Source: an uncultured Clostridia bacterium (GTDB lineage Bacteria; Bacillota; Clostridia; TANB77; CAG-508). From it: a DNA stretch of 56,963 nucleotides. The stretch lies in contig CAKPAB010000003.1 in the NCBI GenBank assembly GCA_934132805.1, forward strand, positions 1-56,963, in the 5' to 3' direction. Positions within the stretch are counted from its first letter, which is position 1; each line of letters opens with the position of its first letter. The notes below the pieces were generated by a model. The model saw only the letters and a program-made list of their open reading frames with translations, did not search any database and was not told the origin of the DNA. Below are positions 1-10,133 of the stretch, piece after piece. The translations under genes were made by a program, and so were the position numbers.

Positions 1-46
1 TGTTCTCTGAATTTACTTTTCTTAAACGTACATCTGTGATTTGCAT
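1..46 (-). CDS. spoVG: SpoVG, N-terminal fragment
   Basis: This is the first 15 codons of a minus-strand gene cut off by the window edge. It reads MQITDVRLRKVNSEN, which matches the conserved SpoVG start (M-x-ITDVR-x-R-x-VN). SpoVG is a small nucleic-acid-binding regulator involved in septation and sporulation. The start is ATG at 46, with a purine-rich AAGGAAGGA stretch upstream. A sigma-H-like promoter lies about 70 bases upstream, which fits the known control of spoVG. Only the N-terminus is visible, so the call rests on this motif and the promoter. Confidence 0.85.
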   Translation of the reverse strand, partial: MQITDVRLRKVNSEN

Positions 47-116
47 TTTAGTGCACCGTCCTTCCTTAAGTTTTATTGTTTTGTACATATAATTTATTCT
101 TATGTACTTAATCTTA

Positions 117-145
117 TTATTCTCCATAAAAAATTTTTTTCCTTC
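117..145 (-). promoter_or_regulatory. sigma-H-type promoter for spoVG
   Basis: On the minus strand GAAGGAAAA (145-137) is followed after 11 bases by GGAGAATAA (125-117). This matches the B. subtilis sigma-H consensus RnAGGAwWW-N11/12-RnnGAATww. It would give a leader of about 65 bases before the spoVG ATG. spoVG is a classic sigma-H-dependent gene in Bacillus; use of this site here is inferred. The rest of the 340-base spoVG-murC gap is AT-rich, and apart from the murC promoter I see nothing else in it. Confidence 0.65.
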
Positions 146-309
146 TTTTTTTTACATTTTATTAAAATATTTTTATAATTTTATAAAAGAATACATATGA
201 AAAAATCTTTGATTTTTTAAGTAAATTTGTTTGTGCGCCAAAATATAAAAAAATTGCATAACTTTCCCATTTTATAATATAATTATTTTATAGAATTTTA
301 AAAAAACAC

Positions 310-338
310 TTGAATTTTGCATTATATAATTATATAAT
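310..338 (+). promoter_or_regulatory. sigma-A-type promoter for murC
   Basis: TTGAAT (310-315), a 17-base spacer and TATAAT (333-338) lie about 50 bases before the murC start. A second weaker candidate is TTGCAT (254-259), an 18-base spacer and TATAAT (278-283). The region is very AT-rich, so chance matches are likely. Confidence 0.45.
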
Positions 339-386
339 TTATCTGTTAAAAATTTGTCAATAAAAAAACTTTAAGGAGTGAAAAAT

Positions 387-1769
387 ATGCCGAATATAGA
401 AAATATAAAAAAATATAAAAATATACATATGATTGGTATTGGTGGAGTAAGCATGAGCGGTATTGCAGCAATACTTACAAATTGGGGCTTTAATGTTACA
501 GGCTCAGATAGGTCAAAATCCGAATCAACAGATAAATTAATATCTATGGGAATAAAAGTTACAATTGGTCATAATTTAAAAGATGTTGCAAACTCTGATG
601 TTGTAGTATATTCTGCTGCAATTAAAAAAGATGACCCTGAAATGTTAGAGGCTTCTAAATTAAATATTCCAACAATAGAAAGAGCTGATTTTTTAGGTGA
701 ACTTACAAGATGTTATAAAGACACAATTTGTATTTCTGGCACACATGGAAAAACAACAACAACATCTATGATTTCACTATGTTTCTTAGAAGCATTAAAA
801 GACCCAAGTATTCAAGTAGGTGCTTTTTTGAAAGCTATTGACGGAAATTATAGAGTCGGAAATAGTGAACATTTTGTTATTGAAGCATGCGAATATGTAG
901 AAAGTTTTTTAAAGTTTAGTCCAAAAGCTGAGATTATACTAAATATTGATAATGACCATCTTGATTATTTTAAAACATTTGAAAATATTAAAAATGCTTT
1001 TGTTAAATATGTAAAATTATTACCAGATGACGGTTTATTAGTTATTAATGGTGATGATAAAAATTGCTTAGACTTACCTCAATATACACATGCAAAAAAC
1101 ATTTCTTATGGAATTGAAAATACAAATTCTGATTTTTATGCAAAAAACATTAAATTTGATAATGATGGCTTTCCTGAATTTGACGTTTATAAAAATAATA
1201 GTTTTTTTGAAAATATCAAATTATCAGTTCCAGGTCGCCACAATGTTTTAAATGCTTTGGCTTGCATAGCTTTATGTGATTATTATGGAATAGCTAAAAA
1301 AGATTTACAATCTGCACTAAAAAAATTTACTGGTGCACATAGAAGATTTGAATTTAAAGGAAAAGTTAATGGAGCTAGTATTTATGATGATTACGGTCAT
1401 CACCCTACTGAAATATTAGCTACTTCAAAATCTGTTGCTAATAAAAAACATAATAAATCTTGGGTTGTATTCCAACCTCATACTTATAGCAGAACAAAAA
1501 ATCTTTTAGACGATTTTGCAAATAGCTTATTAAACTTTGACAATGTTATTGTTTTAGATATTTATGCAGCTAGAGAAACTAATACTTATAATATTTCTTC
1601 TAAAGATTTGGTTGATAAAATTATTTCTTTGGGTAAAGATGCAAAATATATTCCTGATTTTAATGAATGCGTTTCTTATTTAAAGGATAATGTTCAAAAA
1701 GATGATTTAATTTTGACTTTAGGTGCTGGAACTGTTACCGAAATAGGTCCAATGCTTTTGAGGGATTGA
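387..1769 (+). CDS. murC: UDP-N-acetylmuramate--L-alanine ligase MurC
   Basis: This cytoplasmic enzyme adds L-alanine to UDP-MurNAc with ATP, the first step of the peptidoglycan stem peptide. The N-terminus has the Rossmann motif HMIGIGGVSMSGIA. The ATP loop GTHGKTTTTSM is near residue 120, and the Mur motifs EACEY and NIDNDHLDY follow. Near residue 330 comes the C-terminal motif DDYGHHPTE. Length is 460 residues, normal for MurC. The ATG at 387 is chosen because AAGGAG (373-378) sits 8 bases upstream; a GTG at 378 overlaps that site. All CGG trinucleotides in this gene are out of frame. The gene is divergent from spoVG and convergent with spoIVB. Confidence 0.95.
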   Translation: MPNIENIKKYKNIHMIGIGGVSMSGIAAILTNWGFNVTGSDRSKSESTDKLISMGIKVTIGHNLKDVANSDVVVYSAAIKKDDPEMLEASKLNIPTIERADFLGELTRCYKDTICISGTHGKTTTTSMISLCFLEALKDPSIQVGAFLKAIDGNYRVGNSEHFVIEACEYVESFLKFSPKAEIILNIDNDHLDYFKTFENIKNAFVKYVKLLPDDGLLVINGDDKNCLDLPQYTHAKNISYGIENTNSDFYAKNIKFDNDGFPEFDVYKNNSFFENIKLSVPGRHNVLNALACIALCDYYGIAKKDLQSALKKFTGAHRRFEFKGKVNGASIYDDYGHHPTEILATSKSVANKKHNKSWVVFQPHTYSRTKNLLDDFANSLLNFDNVIVLDIYAARETNTYNISSKDLVDKIISLGKDAKYIPDFNECVSYLKDNVQKDDLILTLGAGTVTEIGPMLLRD

Positions 1770-1810
1770 GGGACGTTCCTTCTTTTCCCTCTTTTCAGGG
1801 ATTGAGGGAC
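1761..1810. repeat. 14-bp direct repeat at the murC 3' end
   Basis: The sequence AGGGATTGAGGGAC occurs at 1761-1774 and again at 1797-1810, 36 bases apart. The first copy overlaps the murC stop codon. Both are followed by C-rich text (GTTCC, ACCCC) resembling the GGGACG-type words in the repeat near 37.4 kb. This is probably a dispersed repeat in the 3' untranslated region. Function is unknown. Confidence 0.6.
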
Positions 1811-1876
1811 ACCCCTTCAACCCCTTTTCCTTTTTTAGAATTATGTTGTGTCTTTTTATGTTTCTTAATCCATAAT

Positions 1877-3086
1877 TTAATTTTCTACCATTTTCATTTG
1901 TTTAAGCATAATGTCTCCAAAAACTGCATAGCCTTCTTCAGGGTTGTTAACAAGTACATGTGTTATAGCACCAACAAATTTTCCATTTTGAATAATTGGT
2001 GAGCCACTCATTCCGTTGAATTATTCCACCTGTTTTTTCTAGTAATCTATTATCTGTAACTTTAATCAACATGCTTTTATTATCATAGTTATTATCTTTA
2101 AAAATTTTTTCTATTTCTATTTCATATTCTTCTATTTTTCCATTTTCCAAACTACACATAATAGTTGCTTTTCCCTTTTTTATTTCATTTCTTAATGCTA
2201 ATTCCATTTCTTTTGAAGTGTCTATATTTAAGCTTGAAATATTATCTACTTTTCCATATACCCCAAATTTTGAGTTTTTATATATTGTCCCTATATTTTT
2301 TTGATTATCTACTGTTCCTTGTATTCTTCCGGGATTTCCACTTTCCCCTTTTACTACATTTAGTATTTTTGTTGTTACAAATTCCCCTTTAGAAATGTCT
2401 ATAAGTTTCTCTGTGTCTATGTCTGTTATTCCATGTCCAAGTGCTGCAAAGCTTTTTGATGTTGGCTCATAAAATGTTACAGTTCCTACTCCTGCGGCAC
2501 TGTCACGCACCCATAGCCCTAATTTGTATTCTTTTTGTGCTGTTTCTACTGGTTTTATTGAACATTCTAGTGTTTTTTGTTCATGTACATATTTTATTTT
2601 TAATTCATTTCCATTAGATGAGTTTACCTTTTGTACTAAATCTTCTGTATTTTGTATGTTGTTATTATTTATTGATATTATTCTGTCTCCTTCTTCTATT
2701 CCTGTGTTTTCATATGGCTTGTATTTTTTGTTGTCTATTCCTTCTATTTCTGTCATTCCTACTACTAATACTCCATTTGTGTATAGTTTTATTCCGGCAA
2801 TATTTCCTATTGGTATAACTTTGGTTTTGGGTATTACACTTACATCTACTTCTTTTAGGTTTATGTTTTCAAATAGACTTACTTGTAGATTTTGCTGTTT
2901 GCCTATATTTGATGATGTTTCTATTGATTCTAGCCCTTTTATTTGTATTCCTAGTATTGTTTTTAGTTCTATGTTTTCTCCTTCGAATAATGTAATTTTG
3001 TTTGGAATTTTTTCTATTACTAGTGTGTATATTAATATCGTTAATAGGAAAAATACTAATAATAACATTTTGAAAATTTTTTTCAT
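1877..3086 (-). CDS. spoIVB: SpoIVB peptidase, with +1 frameshift at CGG
   Basis: SpoIVB is the PDZ-containing serine protease that, in Bacillus, signals from forespore to mother cell by cleaving SpoIVFA to activate sigma-K. An N-terminal membrane segment (residues 5-24) is followed by a PDZ-like region (about 100-170) and the S55 peptidase domain with the likely catalytic His in AALGHGITD. After codon 357 (CAA) the frame meets CGG (2015-2013). Skipping the C gives GMSGSPIIQNGKFVGAITHV, which carries the catalytic-Ser motif GMSGSP, and the protein ends at 1877 after 402 residues. Without the shift it would lack the catalytic serine and end at 1947. AAGGAG precedes the ATG. The gene lies downstream of the pilus locus, on the same strand. 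Confidence 0.9.
2013..2015 (-). other. In-frame CGG, +1 shift site 1 (spoIVB)
   Basis: Context on the minus strand is ATT CAA CGG AATGAG. Reading GGA ATG AGT GGC after skipping C restores the SpoIVB motif Q-G-M-S-G-S-P. The four-base unit is CGGA. Confidence 0.85.
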
Positions 3087-3152
3087 ATAAATTCTCCTTT
3101 ATTTTGCTATTATTAGTATTTACTTTTTTAAAATTTTTATGCTTTTTATATT

Positions 3153-4712
3153 TTAATTTATTTCCAATTTTTCTCTGTACATGCTATATCTTTCTCTTCC
3201 AAGTGCTGTATAATATAATTTCAACAAAGTATTATCCGTTACTCCTCCTTGTTTAACTTTGTTTTGGGTAACAATTGAGTCATATGACAATGTTACTTGT
3301 TTTGGATAATAATATATCGTGTTGCCATTTGCATTTTCTCCTGTTCTTCTTTCTATGTCTATATTAAAGATGCCAACTGCTCCTGTAGTATTTGCCTCTA
3401 GGCCATCTTCTTTTAGTCTATGAGCTATACCATCTGATGTTTTTATATAAATTGAGTCTTCTGCAATAACATCTGTATTTTTTGTATTTGTTATTACTGT
3501 ATATCCATTATATATTTTCCCACCAACATTAATTCCTTGTAAAAAGCTTATTATAGAAATGTTGTCTATAATTTTTTCCCAGTCTGTGTCTTTTAGTTCT
3601 GGCATTTGAAAGTCTGTGCTAGCTGTTGAATAATTGTTATAATTTGAGATGGCTACAGAAAGATTTCTTGTTATTGAATATTTTATGATATCTACTCTAT
3701 GTGTGTTAAAATTTGAATCTTCTGTTTCAATTCCTCCAGTATGGTCAAAGTCAAATATTTTTCCATTGTCACTTGTAAGCTCTGTAAATGGACTGTTTTC
3801 TTTTGTAAATTTATTTCCGTTTACATCAACTGCATCATTTATTGTTAAATCTTCTAAATTTGCTTTTATAAATTGTCTCATTTCGATTGATTCTTGATAG
3901 TATTTTTTTGCACTATCATCTGTGTTTGGAAATTGAAAATCTTTTTGTATTTGTTTTTGACCATTTAATACTGTAAACACTTCATTATTTGTGTTTTTAT
4001 AGTATTTTGTTCCATTCTTTTTTATATATGGATAATTATTAATTTCTCCATCTACACATACATTTTCAGTTAATGGTGTTTCTAGGTCTATTGTAACTCC
4101 TTTGTATGTAACTTTTCCATTATTTTCTGAAACACCACTTATTAAATACCCATATTTGCTTACAGGATTTCCTGATATAGTTCCTTGTATTGAAATGTAA
4201 TTGTCCATTGAATATGTTATTACTACATCAGCATTTCCTTTTATATATCTACAACTATAGTATACATATGGCTTTAAACCATATAAATTTTCCCCATCGC
4301 TATATGAAGTGTCTCGTCCATGCGTTTCTTGTGTTTCTTTATCCCATGTGTTTGTGTAAGGTGAATATATATAATATCCATCATACATTGTATATACTAC
4401 TGCTGGCACGTAATTTTGTAATGTTTCTTTTGTGTATCCTACAGTAGAAAAATTTGTAGCAAGTGAACTGAAAAATGTGTTTACTGATGCTTCTATATCT
4501 CTAATTTTCGAGTTTGTTAAGTATGATGTATCACTATTAAATGAGTTTAATTGATATGCCTTTAGTGCATCATATGTAGCACTTTTTAGTCTTGAATCAT
4601 ATTGTGCTTGCATGCTTAAAGTTTCTACTCTGTTTTGTACATATGTTGATAATACTAATGATATTGGTAAAATTATTATTATAAACATTACGGCTAAACT
4701 TTGTATTTTCAT
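3153..4712 (-). CDS. Membrane-anchored extracytoplasmic protein of the pilus locus
   Basis: I do not recognise a named family. The 519-residue protein starts with a short basic stretch and one hydrophobic segment (about residues 5-25, LAVMFIIIILPISLVLSTYV). A long, Asn/Tyr/Thr-rich soluble part follows, with no visible catalytic motif. One N-terminal anchor and a large outer domain fit a TadE/TadG-like minor pilin or pilus-assembly protein, as does its place at the end of the pilus gene run. The ATG at 4712 is preferred over a GTG at 4745 because AAAGGA lies just upstream. A hairpin (4791-4827) separates it from the upstream gene, so its expression may differ. Confidence 0.7.
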   Translation of the reverse strand: MKIQSLAVMFIIIILPISLVLSTYVQNRVETLSMQAQYDSRLKSATYDALKAYQLNSFNSDTSYLTNSKIRDIEASVNTFFSSLATNFSTVGYTKETLQNYVPAVVYTMYDGYYIYSPYTNTWDKETQETHGRDTSYSDGENLYGLKPYVYYSCRYIKGNADVVITYSMDNYISIQGTISGNPVSKYGYLISGVSENNGKVTYKGVTIDLETPLTENVCVDGEINNYPYIKKNGTKYYKNTNNEVFTVLNGQKQIQKDFQFPNTDDSAKKYYQESIEMRQFIKANLEDLTINDAVDVNGNKFTKENSPFTELTSDNGKIFDFDHTGGIETEDSNFNTHRVDIIKYSITRNLSVAISNYNNYSTASTDFQMPELKDTDWEKIIDNISIISFLQGINVGGKIYNGYTVITNTKNTDVIAEDSIYIKTSDGIAHRLKEDGLEANTTGAVGIFNIDIERRTGENANGNTIYYYPKQVTLSYDSIVTQNKVKQGGVTDNTLLKLYYTALGRERYSMYREKLEIN

Positions 4713-4790
4713 CTTTATTGTTTCCTTTCGTTTCTCTTTTGGCACACTCTAAATGTTGAATTTTTAGTGTGCTATGTATTTTTATGTGGA

Positions 4791-4827
4791 ATAAAAGCTT
4801 GTAATAAGAGATATTACAAGCTTTTAT
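4791..4827 (-). terminator. Intergenic hairpin, possible terminator or attenuator
   Basis: A perfect 15-bp stem (ATAAAAGCTTGTAAT, 4791-4805, with its complement at 4813-4827) has a 7-base loop. On the minus strand it follows the 173-residue gene. The downstream U-tract is weak, so partial termination or mRNA processing is as likely as full termination. Confidence 0.5.
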
Positions 4828-4844
4828 ACTGAAACTTTTGTATT

Positions 4845-5366
4845 TTATTTTCCTGTTGCTGTTACTATTCCACCATGTGAAGCTGCTATTGTGTAAGTAT
4901 CATTTCCTATTACTTTATAGAAGAAATTTTTTAATTGTTGTGATAGTGTTTGGTTTGTATTTTTTACACTTACTGAAACTATGTCTCCTTCTTTTACTTT
5001 GTATACATTGTCACTTTCTAGTTTTTCTTCTATTTGTGATGTGTATACTGAGTAATATACGTTTTCTCCTATTTTTTCCCTATCTACTTGTGTTGTTTTC
5101 TTTCCTGGGTTTTCGTCTAATACTTGTACTTCCATTTCTACATTGTATGTGTTTCCTGTAGAGTTTATTGTTGATAAGAATTGGTCATATTTGTCTTGTG
5201 TTATTTTTCCTGTTGTTCTTATTTCATCTACAAATTCTGTTGTTGCTGTGTCTACTGTTAATTGTGATACGTCGTCTGTTCTGTCTGACATTGTCATTAA
5301 TGGGAATACAAACATTAATATTGCTGCTAGTGCTATTGCTACTATTGTTACTAGTGTGTCACTCAT
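4845..5366 (-). CDS. Small membrane protein, paralog of the adhesin N-terminus
   Basis: This 173-residue protein has an N-terminal hydrophobic segment (MSDTLVTIVAIALAAILMFV) and a soluble domain with DENPGKKTT, KIGENVYYSVYTSQIE and NDTYTIAAS. The same blocks occur in the same order in the first 175 residues of the adjacent 1555-residue protein, so the two are paralogs. The short gene looks like the bare assembly module without the adhesin tail. AGGAGG precedes the start. It is likely a pilin-like or TadE-like subunit, inferred from context and topology. Confidence 0.75.
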   Translation of the reverse strand: MSDTLVTIVAIALAAILMFVFPLMTMSDRTDDVSQLTVDTATTEFVDEIRTTGKITQDKYDQFLSTINSTGNTYNVEMEVQVLDENPGKKTTQVDREKIGENVYYSVYTSQIEEKLESDNVYKVKEGDIVSVSVKNTNQTLSQQLKNFFYKVIGNDTYTIAASHGGIVTATGK

Positions 5367-5443
5367 TTTATTTTCCTCCTAAATTTAATCATCTATTAGT
5401 ATTATACCATTTATAGGTTGAGTTTTCAAGTATTTAATTATTA

Positions 5444-8400
5444 TTATTGGTAAAATTCTAAGTTTGTTGCATATACTCCAGGCCATCCATTATATGAGTT
5501 TCCTTGATCTGAATTTTGCAATTCTGTTTTGGTATACCATATTTTACCTGTTGCCCATATTGCCCATTCTCTGCCACTATATTTTCCGCCATTTACCCAT
5601 GCTGATCCATCACTTGAAACGAATAATCCATTGTGATAATCTCCTCTAAGACTTCCACCAGTTATAGTTGTCATTCCACCATAAACTGCAACTCCAGAGA
5701 AATACCCTCTTATTGTTCCTCCTGTTATTCTTACAGATCCTTTAGCTATACAAATTGCATCTACCTCTGTTGTTGTAAATGTTCCTCCTTGTACTCTCAA
5801 TTTTCCGTCTTCCATATAAATTGCTCCTGAGCTTGTTGATTTAAATGTTCCTCCTGATACGGTTAAATCTCCATTTGGCATATAGATTGCTCCACCACTA
5901 CTTCCGTTGACTGTTCCGCCTGTTATTTTAGCTGTTCCGCTTACGTAAATTCCTACTCCGCTGCCAACATTAACAGTTCCATTTGACATTTCTAGTGTTC
6001 CACCATTTTGAAAGATTGATGCTTGATTAGAAGATGTAAATGTTCCTCCAGTTATTTTTAAATTTCCATCTCCAAAATAAATTGCTGAGCCTTGAGGTGA
6101 ACTGAATTTTCCGCCTGATATTTCTACTTTAGCATTTTTGGTATTAGATGATATCCAGCATCCATTTTTACTTTCAGCAGCTGTAAATGTTCCATCTTTT
6201 ATAGTAAGTTTTCCAGCGCCTACAGCTATTGCTCCTAGTGATGTTCCTTTAGTTTCATTTGCAAATTTCATTCCAAATGTTCCATTATTTACTATTAATT
6301 CAGCTGTTTCTTTATATGCATATGCTCCTGTATGTCCACCTTTAAAATTTCCATTATTTATAGTAGCTTTTCCTGTCCCTATTGCTACACCGTCATACCA
6401 ATTTCCGTAAAAAGTTCCATTGTCTATTGTTACAGTTCCTTTATAACTATATAGTCCTTGATAATATCCATTATATGTTCCACTTGTTACTGTTAATGTT
6501 CCATTATTTTCTATTGCATGTCCATATTGTACTAATGATGCATCTATAGTTCCTCCATATACTGTTAATGTTCCATAGTTTTTCATTCTTCCGGTAATAG
6601 TCTTGCTGTTTAGGTTTAATGTAATTGTTTTACCGTCAACAACTTCAACTTCTTCTGTAGAGTTTGCTATCATTTTTACTGTTCCTGATTTTGTAATTGA
6701 GTTTATTGCATTTTGGGCACTTGTATAATATACATCACTTGTTACTGCTACTGCATTTTTTGTTGTAAATGTTGTTGTTGCTATTCTTGAGTTTCCTGCA
6801 ACATCATATGCAGTAATTCTTGCATAATATGTTTTATTGTAGGTTAAATCTGTTAGAGAAAGTGTTTTTGTTACTTCTCCTGTAGTACCTGTTGCAGTTC
6901 CATTCATTGTAGTATATACTACTGTTTTTTCATTTCCGTAGCTTGTACTAGTTCCCCATTCATATACTATTTTTGAAAGTCCACTATTTTTATCATTTAC
7001 TGTTGATGTTAATGTTGCTGATGTTGCTATAGTGTTTGATCCTGCTCCAGAAAATTTAACTATGTCTATATTGGTTTTATCAATATTTGTTATGTTTGCT
7101 GTATATATATCTCCATATTGGCTTCCGTCCCATAATCGTGCATATATTGTTCCATTACTTGTAAATGTTTGCGTTCCTGTGTTTTCCCATGTTGTTCCGT
7201 CTTTACTTGTTTGAACTTGGAAGTCACTAAACTTTGATGTTACTGTTACTGTTACATCTTGGTTTGTCCAGTTTTTTGTGCTATAACTTACATTTATGTT
7301 TCCAATTGCTGTTGGAACTTTGTATTTAACTTTAAATAGTTCACTTCTGTATACATTGTAATTATTATATGAGTCTGTTACTTTTATCCATAAATAATTG
7401 TTTTCTGGTTTTGTAACAGTTTTTGATAATTTACTACCACTTGTAAATCTTTGCCAATTACCAGGCATTTGAGCACTTGATGATGACCATGCATATTCTA
7501 TTTTTGATGCATTTCCTAGCAAAGTAACTACTGATGATATAGTAACTGAGTCTGTACTGTTAACATATGATATTTCATATGTTCCACCATTTGGTGCGAA
7601 TGATATTGATGTTACTGTTACTGTTGTTTCACCAATTACAACTGCTCCATCGTGATTTGTTACTGTACATCTTAAGGTTGTGCTTCCTGCATTTTTTCCT
7701 GTTAGTGTAGCTTGTATTCCATTTTGACTTATTGATACTAAAGAGTTATCTAATACTTCAAATTTTATATCTTTGTAATCTGTTCCACCTATAAGTGTTG
7801 CAGTGATTTTTTTACTTTCTCCTATTTTTAATAGTGTTCCTGGTAAAGTTACTTTTTCTATTTGTGGTACTATATTGGTTGGAATTGCACTTTTTCCAGT
7901 TGTTGATACATTTCCTGCATTGTCTTTTACCCATACTGTACATTTTTTGTTATTTTTGTCTGCTCCTATTGTTATTGTTGAATCTGATCTCCATCCTCCC
8001 ATACTAGCTATTGGAGGTGTTGGTGTTTCATTTTGTTCTGTCCATATATAATAGTAACTGTTTATTCCACTTCCGCCTACATCTCTTGCACTTACTGTTA
8101 TTGTTCCTGTGTTTCCTTTTGTAGAACTTGCTACAACGGAGTCTACTACTGGTGGTTGTTTGTCTATGTTTGTTATTTGTTCTGAGTAGACTTCGCCGCC
8201 TTTTGTTCCATCCCATAGCCTTACATATATTGTTCCATTTTCTTCAAATTTTTGTGTTGGAGTATCTTCCCATGTTGTTCCGTCTTTACTTGTTTGAATT
8301 GAAAAATGTCCTATTGTATTTTTTGCTGTTGCTGTTACAACCTGGTTTGTCCAATTTTTGGTACTATATTCTATTTCTATAAGACCTTCTGCACTTGGTA

Positions 8401-10111
8401 CTTTGTAATTTACTTGGAATTTGTCACTTCTCTTTGTAAGTATATTATTGTATGAGTCTGTTATACGTACCCATAAATAATTTTCGCCTGTTTTTGTAAC
8501 ATTTGTAGTTAATTCATTTCCACTTGTAAATCCTTGCCAATTATTTGGTTGTTGTGTGCTTGATTCTGACCATGCATATTCTATTTTTGATGGATCTCCT
8601 GATATTGTTACTGTTGACCTTAATGTTACAACATCATTTTTATCTGTATATGATATTTCGTATTTTCCACCATTTGGTGAAAATGCTACACTTACTACTG
8701 TTATTAAACAATCTGCTGTTACCGTTGTTCCATTATAGTTTGTTACTGTACATTTTAGTGTTGCTGTTCCTTCTTTTTTGCCTATTACTCTAGCTGTTGT
8801 TCCATTTTCTCCTATTAGTTGTGCTACATCTCCATTTTTTACTATTTCAAATTTTATGTCTTTATAGTTTTCTCCACCTTCAAGTGTTGCAGTAATATAT
8901 GGCATTTCGTTTATTTGTATTAGCACTCCATTCATTTTTACTCCAGTTATTGGTGGTACTATATTTGTTGGTATTGCACTTGTTCCTGTTTTTGAGATGT
9001 TTCCTGCATTGTCTTTTACCCATACTGTGCATTTTTTATTGTTTTTTTCAGGTCCTATTGTTATTCTGGACTCTGTTGTCCATCCATTTGAATTTATAGT
9101 TGGTGGTGTTGCTGTTTGATTTTGTTCTGTCCATGCATAATAATATCCAGCTATTCCACTTCCTCCTGTGTCTGTTGCACTTACTACTACTGATCCTGTA
9201 TTTTCCATTGCTGAACTTGCTACTACAGAGTTTATTACTGGTGCTTCTTTGTCTATTTTTATATCTATTTTTTCTATTTGTGAATATTTTTCTAGTCCAC
9301 TTGATTTCCAATATGCAAAAATTTTTGTTCTATTTGGTATTACTACATAGTTGCTTTCTAATTGGTTAAAGCCACTTGTATATGCCACATTTTCTGCATT
9401 TTCATTTCCTATTACATTTCTCCAATAGTAATTTAATGCAAGATTATAGTTGTTTTTACTTGAAAATTCTACATAAACATCTTGATTTGTCCATGTAGAA
9501 GAATTTAATACTTTTCCATTTGCATCATTTTCTTTTAAAATATAAGTTAGTTTTGCTTCTTCTACATCATTTCCATTTATAACTGTGTCTGTTGAGCCAT
9601 TTGCTGTTACAAGCCCACTTTTAGATGCTGCAATTGTATATGTATCATTTCCTACTATTTTATATGCAAAGTTTTTTAGTTGTTGCCCTATTGTTAGGTT
9701 TGTGTTTCTTACTGTTACTGATGCCATGTCTCCTTCTTTTAACATGTATACATCATTGTCTTTAAAGTAATCTTCTATTTGTGATGTGTATACAGAGTAG
9801 TATACGTTTTCTCCTATTTTGTCTCTTGCTGTTTGTGTGGTCTTTTTACCTGGATTTTCATCTAGAATTTTAATTTCCATATTTATGTCATATGTGTTTC
9901 CTGTTGATGTTAAAGCTTCTTGAAAAGCATAATAATCATCCCTGGTTATTTTTCCTTTAACTTTTACTTGATCTATAAATTTGGAAGTTAATGTATCTAC
10001 ATCTGTTTTTGACATTGTATCTACTCTTTGTGATGTTACTTGCAATGGTATTACTATTAATAGTACTGCTGCTAATAAAATTGCTACTACTGTTATTAAT
10101 GAATCACTCAT
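5444..10111 (-). CDS. Giant surface adhesin with pilin-like N-terminus, Ig-like and beta-helix regions
   Basis: The 1555 residues begin with one hydrophobic segment (about 5-25) and the ~175-residue module shared with the next gene. The middle (about 180-1000) has duplicated Ig-like and BIG2-like units. Recurrent blocks are VVASS followed by VSA-x-D-x-GGSGI, YYY-x-WTEQN, NWTNQ and QTSKDGTTWE. A fibronectin-III-like unit follows (about 1010-1110). The last ~430 residues are short Gly-rich repeats around GGTFT, GGTVN and TISG words, typical of a right-handed parallel beta-helix. No C-terminal LPXTG sorting signal is present, so attachment probably uses the N-terminal module. It is likely a tip or stalk adhesin of the Tad-like pilus. 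All its CGG trinucleotides are out of frame. Confidence 0.8.
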   Translation of the reverse strand: MSDSLITVVAILLAAVLLIVIPLQVTSQRVDTMSKTDVDTLTSKFIDQVKVKGKITRDDYYAFQEALTSTGNTYDINMEIKILDENPGKKTTQTARDKIGENVYYSVYTSQIEDYFKDNDVYMLKEGDMASVTVRNTNLTIGQQLKNFAYKIVGNDTYTIAASKSGLVTANGSTDTVINGNDVEEAKLTYILKENDANGKVLNSSTWTNQDVYVEFSSKNNYNLALNYYWRNVIGNENAENVAYTSGFNQLESNYVVIPNRTKIFAYWKSSGLEKYSQIEKIDIKIDKEAPVINSVVASSAMENTGSVVVSATDTGGSGIAGYYYAWTEQNQTATPPTINSNGWTTESRITIGPEKNNKKCTVWVKDNAGNISKTGTSAIPTNIVPPITGVKMNGVLIQINEMPYITATLEGGENYKDIKFEIVKNGDVAQLIGENGTTARVIGKKEGTATLKCTVTNYNGTTVTADCLITVVSVAFSPNGGKYEISYTDKNDVVTLRSTVTISGDPSKIEYAWSESSTQQPNNWQGFTSGNELTTNVTKTGENYLWVRITDSYNNILTKRSDKFQVNYKVPSAEGLIEIEYSTKNWTNQVVTATAKNTIGHFSIQTSKDGTTWEDTPTQKFEENGTIYVRLWDGTKGGEVYSEQITNIDKQPPVVDSVVASSTKGNTGTITVSARDVGGSGINSYYYIWTEQNETPTPPIASMGGWRSDSTITIGADKNNKKCTVWVKDNAGNVSTTGKSAIPTNIVPQIEKVTLPGTLLKIGESKKITATLIGGTDYKDIKFEVLDNSLVSISQNGIQATLTGKNAGSTTLRCTVTNHDGAVVIGETTVTVTSISFAPNGGTYEISYVNSTDSVTISSVVTLLGNASKIEYAWSSSSAQMPGNWQRFTSGSKLSKTVTKPENNYLWIKVTDSYNNYNVYRSELFKVKYKVPTAIGNINVSYSTKNWTNQDVTVTVTSKFSDFQVQTSKDGTTWENTGTQTFTSNGTIYARLWDGSQYGDIYTANITNIDKTNIDIVKFSGAGSNTIATSATLTSTVNDKNSGLSKIVYEWGTSTSYGNEKTVVYTTMNGTATGTTGEVTKTLSLTDLTYNKTYYARITAYDVAGNSRIATTTFTTKNAVAVTSDVYYTSAQNAINSITKSGTVKMIANSTEEVEVVDGKTITLNLNSKTITGRMKNYGTLTVYGGTIDASLVQYGHAIENNGTLTVTSGTYNGYYQGLYSYKGTVTIDNGTFYGNWYDGVAIGTGKATINNGNFKGGHTGAYAYKETAELIVNNGTFGMKFANETKGTSLGAIAVGAGKLTIKDGTFTAAESKNGCWISSNTKNAKVEISGGKFSSPQGSAIYFGDGNLKITGGTFTSSNQASIFQNGGTLEMSNGTVNVGSGVGIYVSGTAKITGGTVNGSSGGAIYMPNGDLTVSGGTFKSTSSGAIYMEDGKLRVQGGTFTTTEVDAICIAKGSVRITGGTIRGYFSGVAVYGGMTTITGGSLRGDYHNGLFVSSDGSAWVNGGKYSGREWAIWATGKIWYTKTELQNSDQGNSYNGWPGVYATNLEFYQ

Positions 10112-10133
10112 AATTAACCTCCTTTTATATTTT

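Noticed and set aside
2524..3090. Plus-strand ORFs of moderate length opposite the pilus and other minus-strand genes.
   Set aside because: They are rich in Leu, Phe, Ser and Val as expected for antisense of AT-rich genes, lack RBS sites and have no recognisable motifs.
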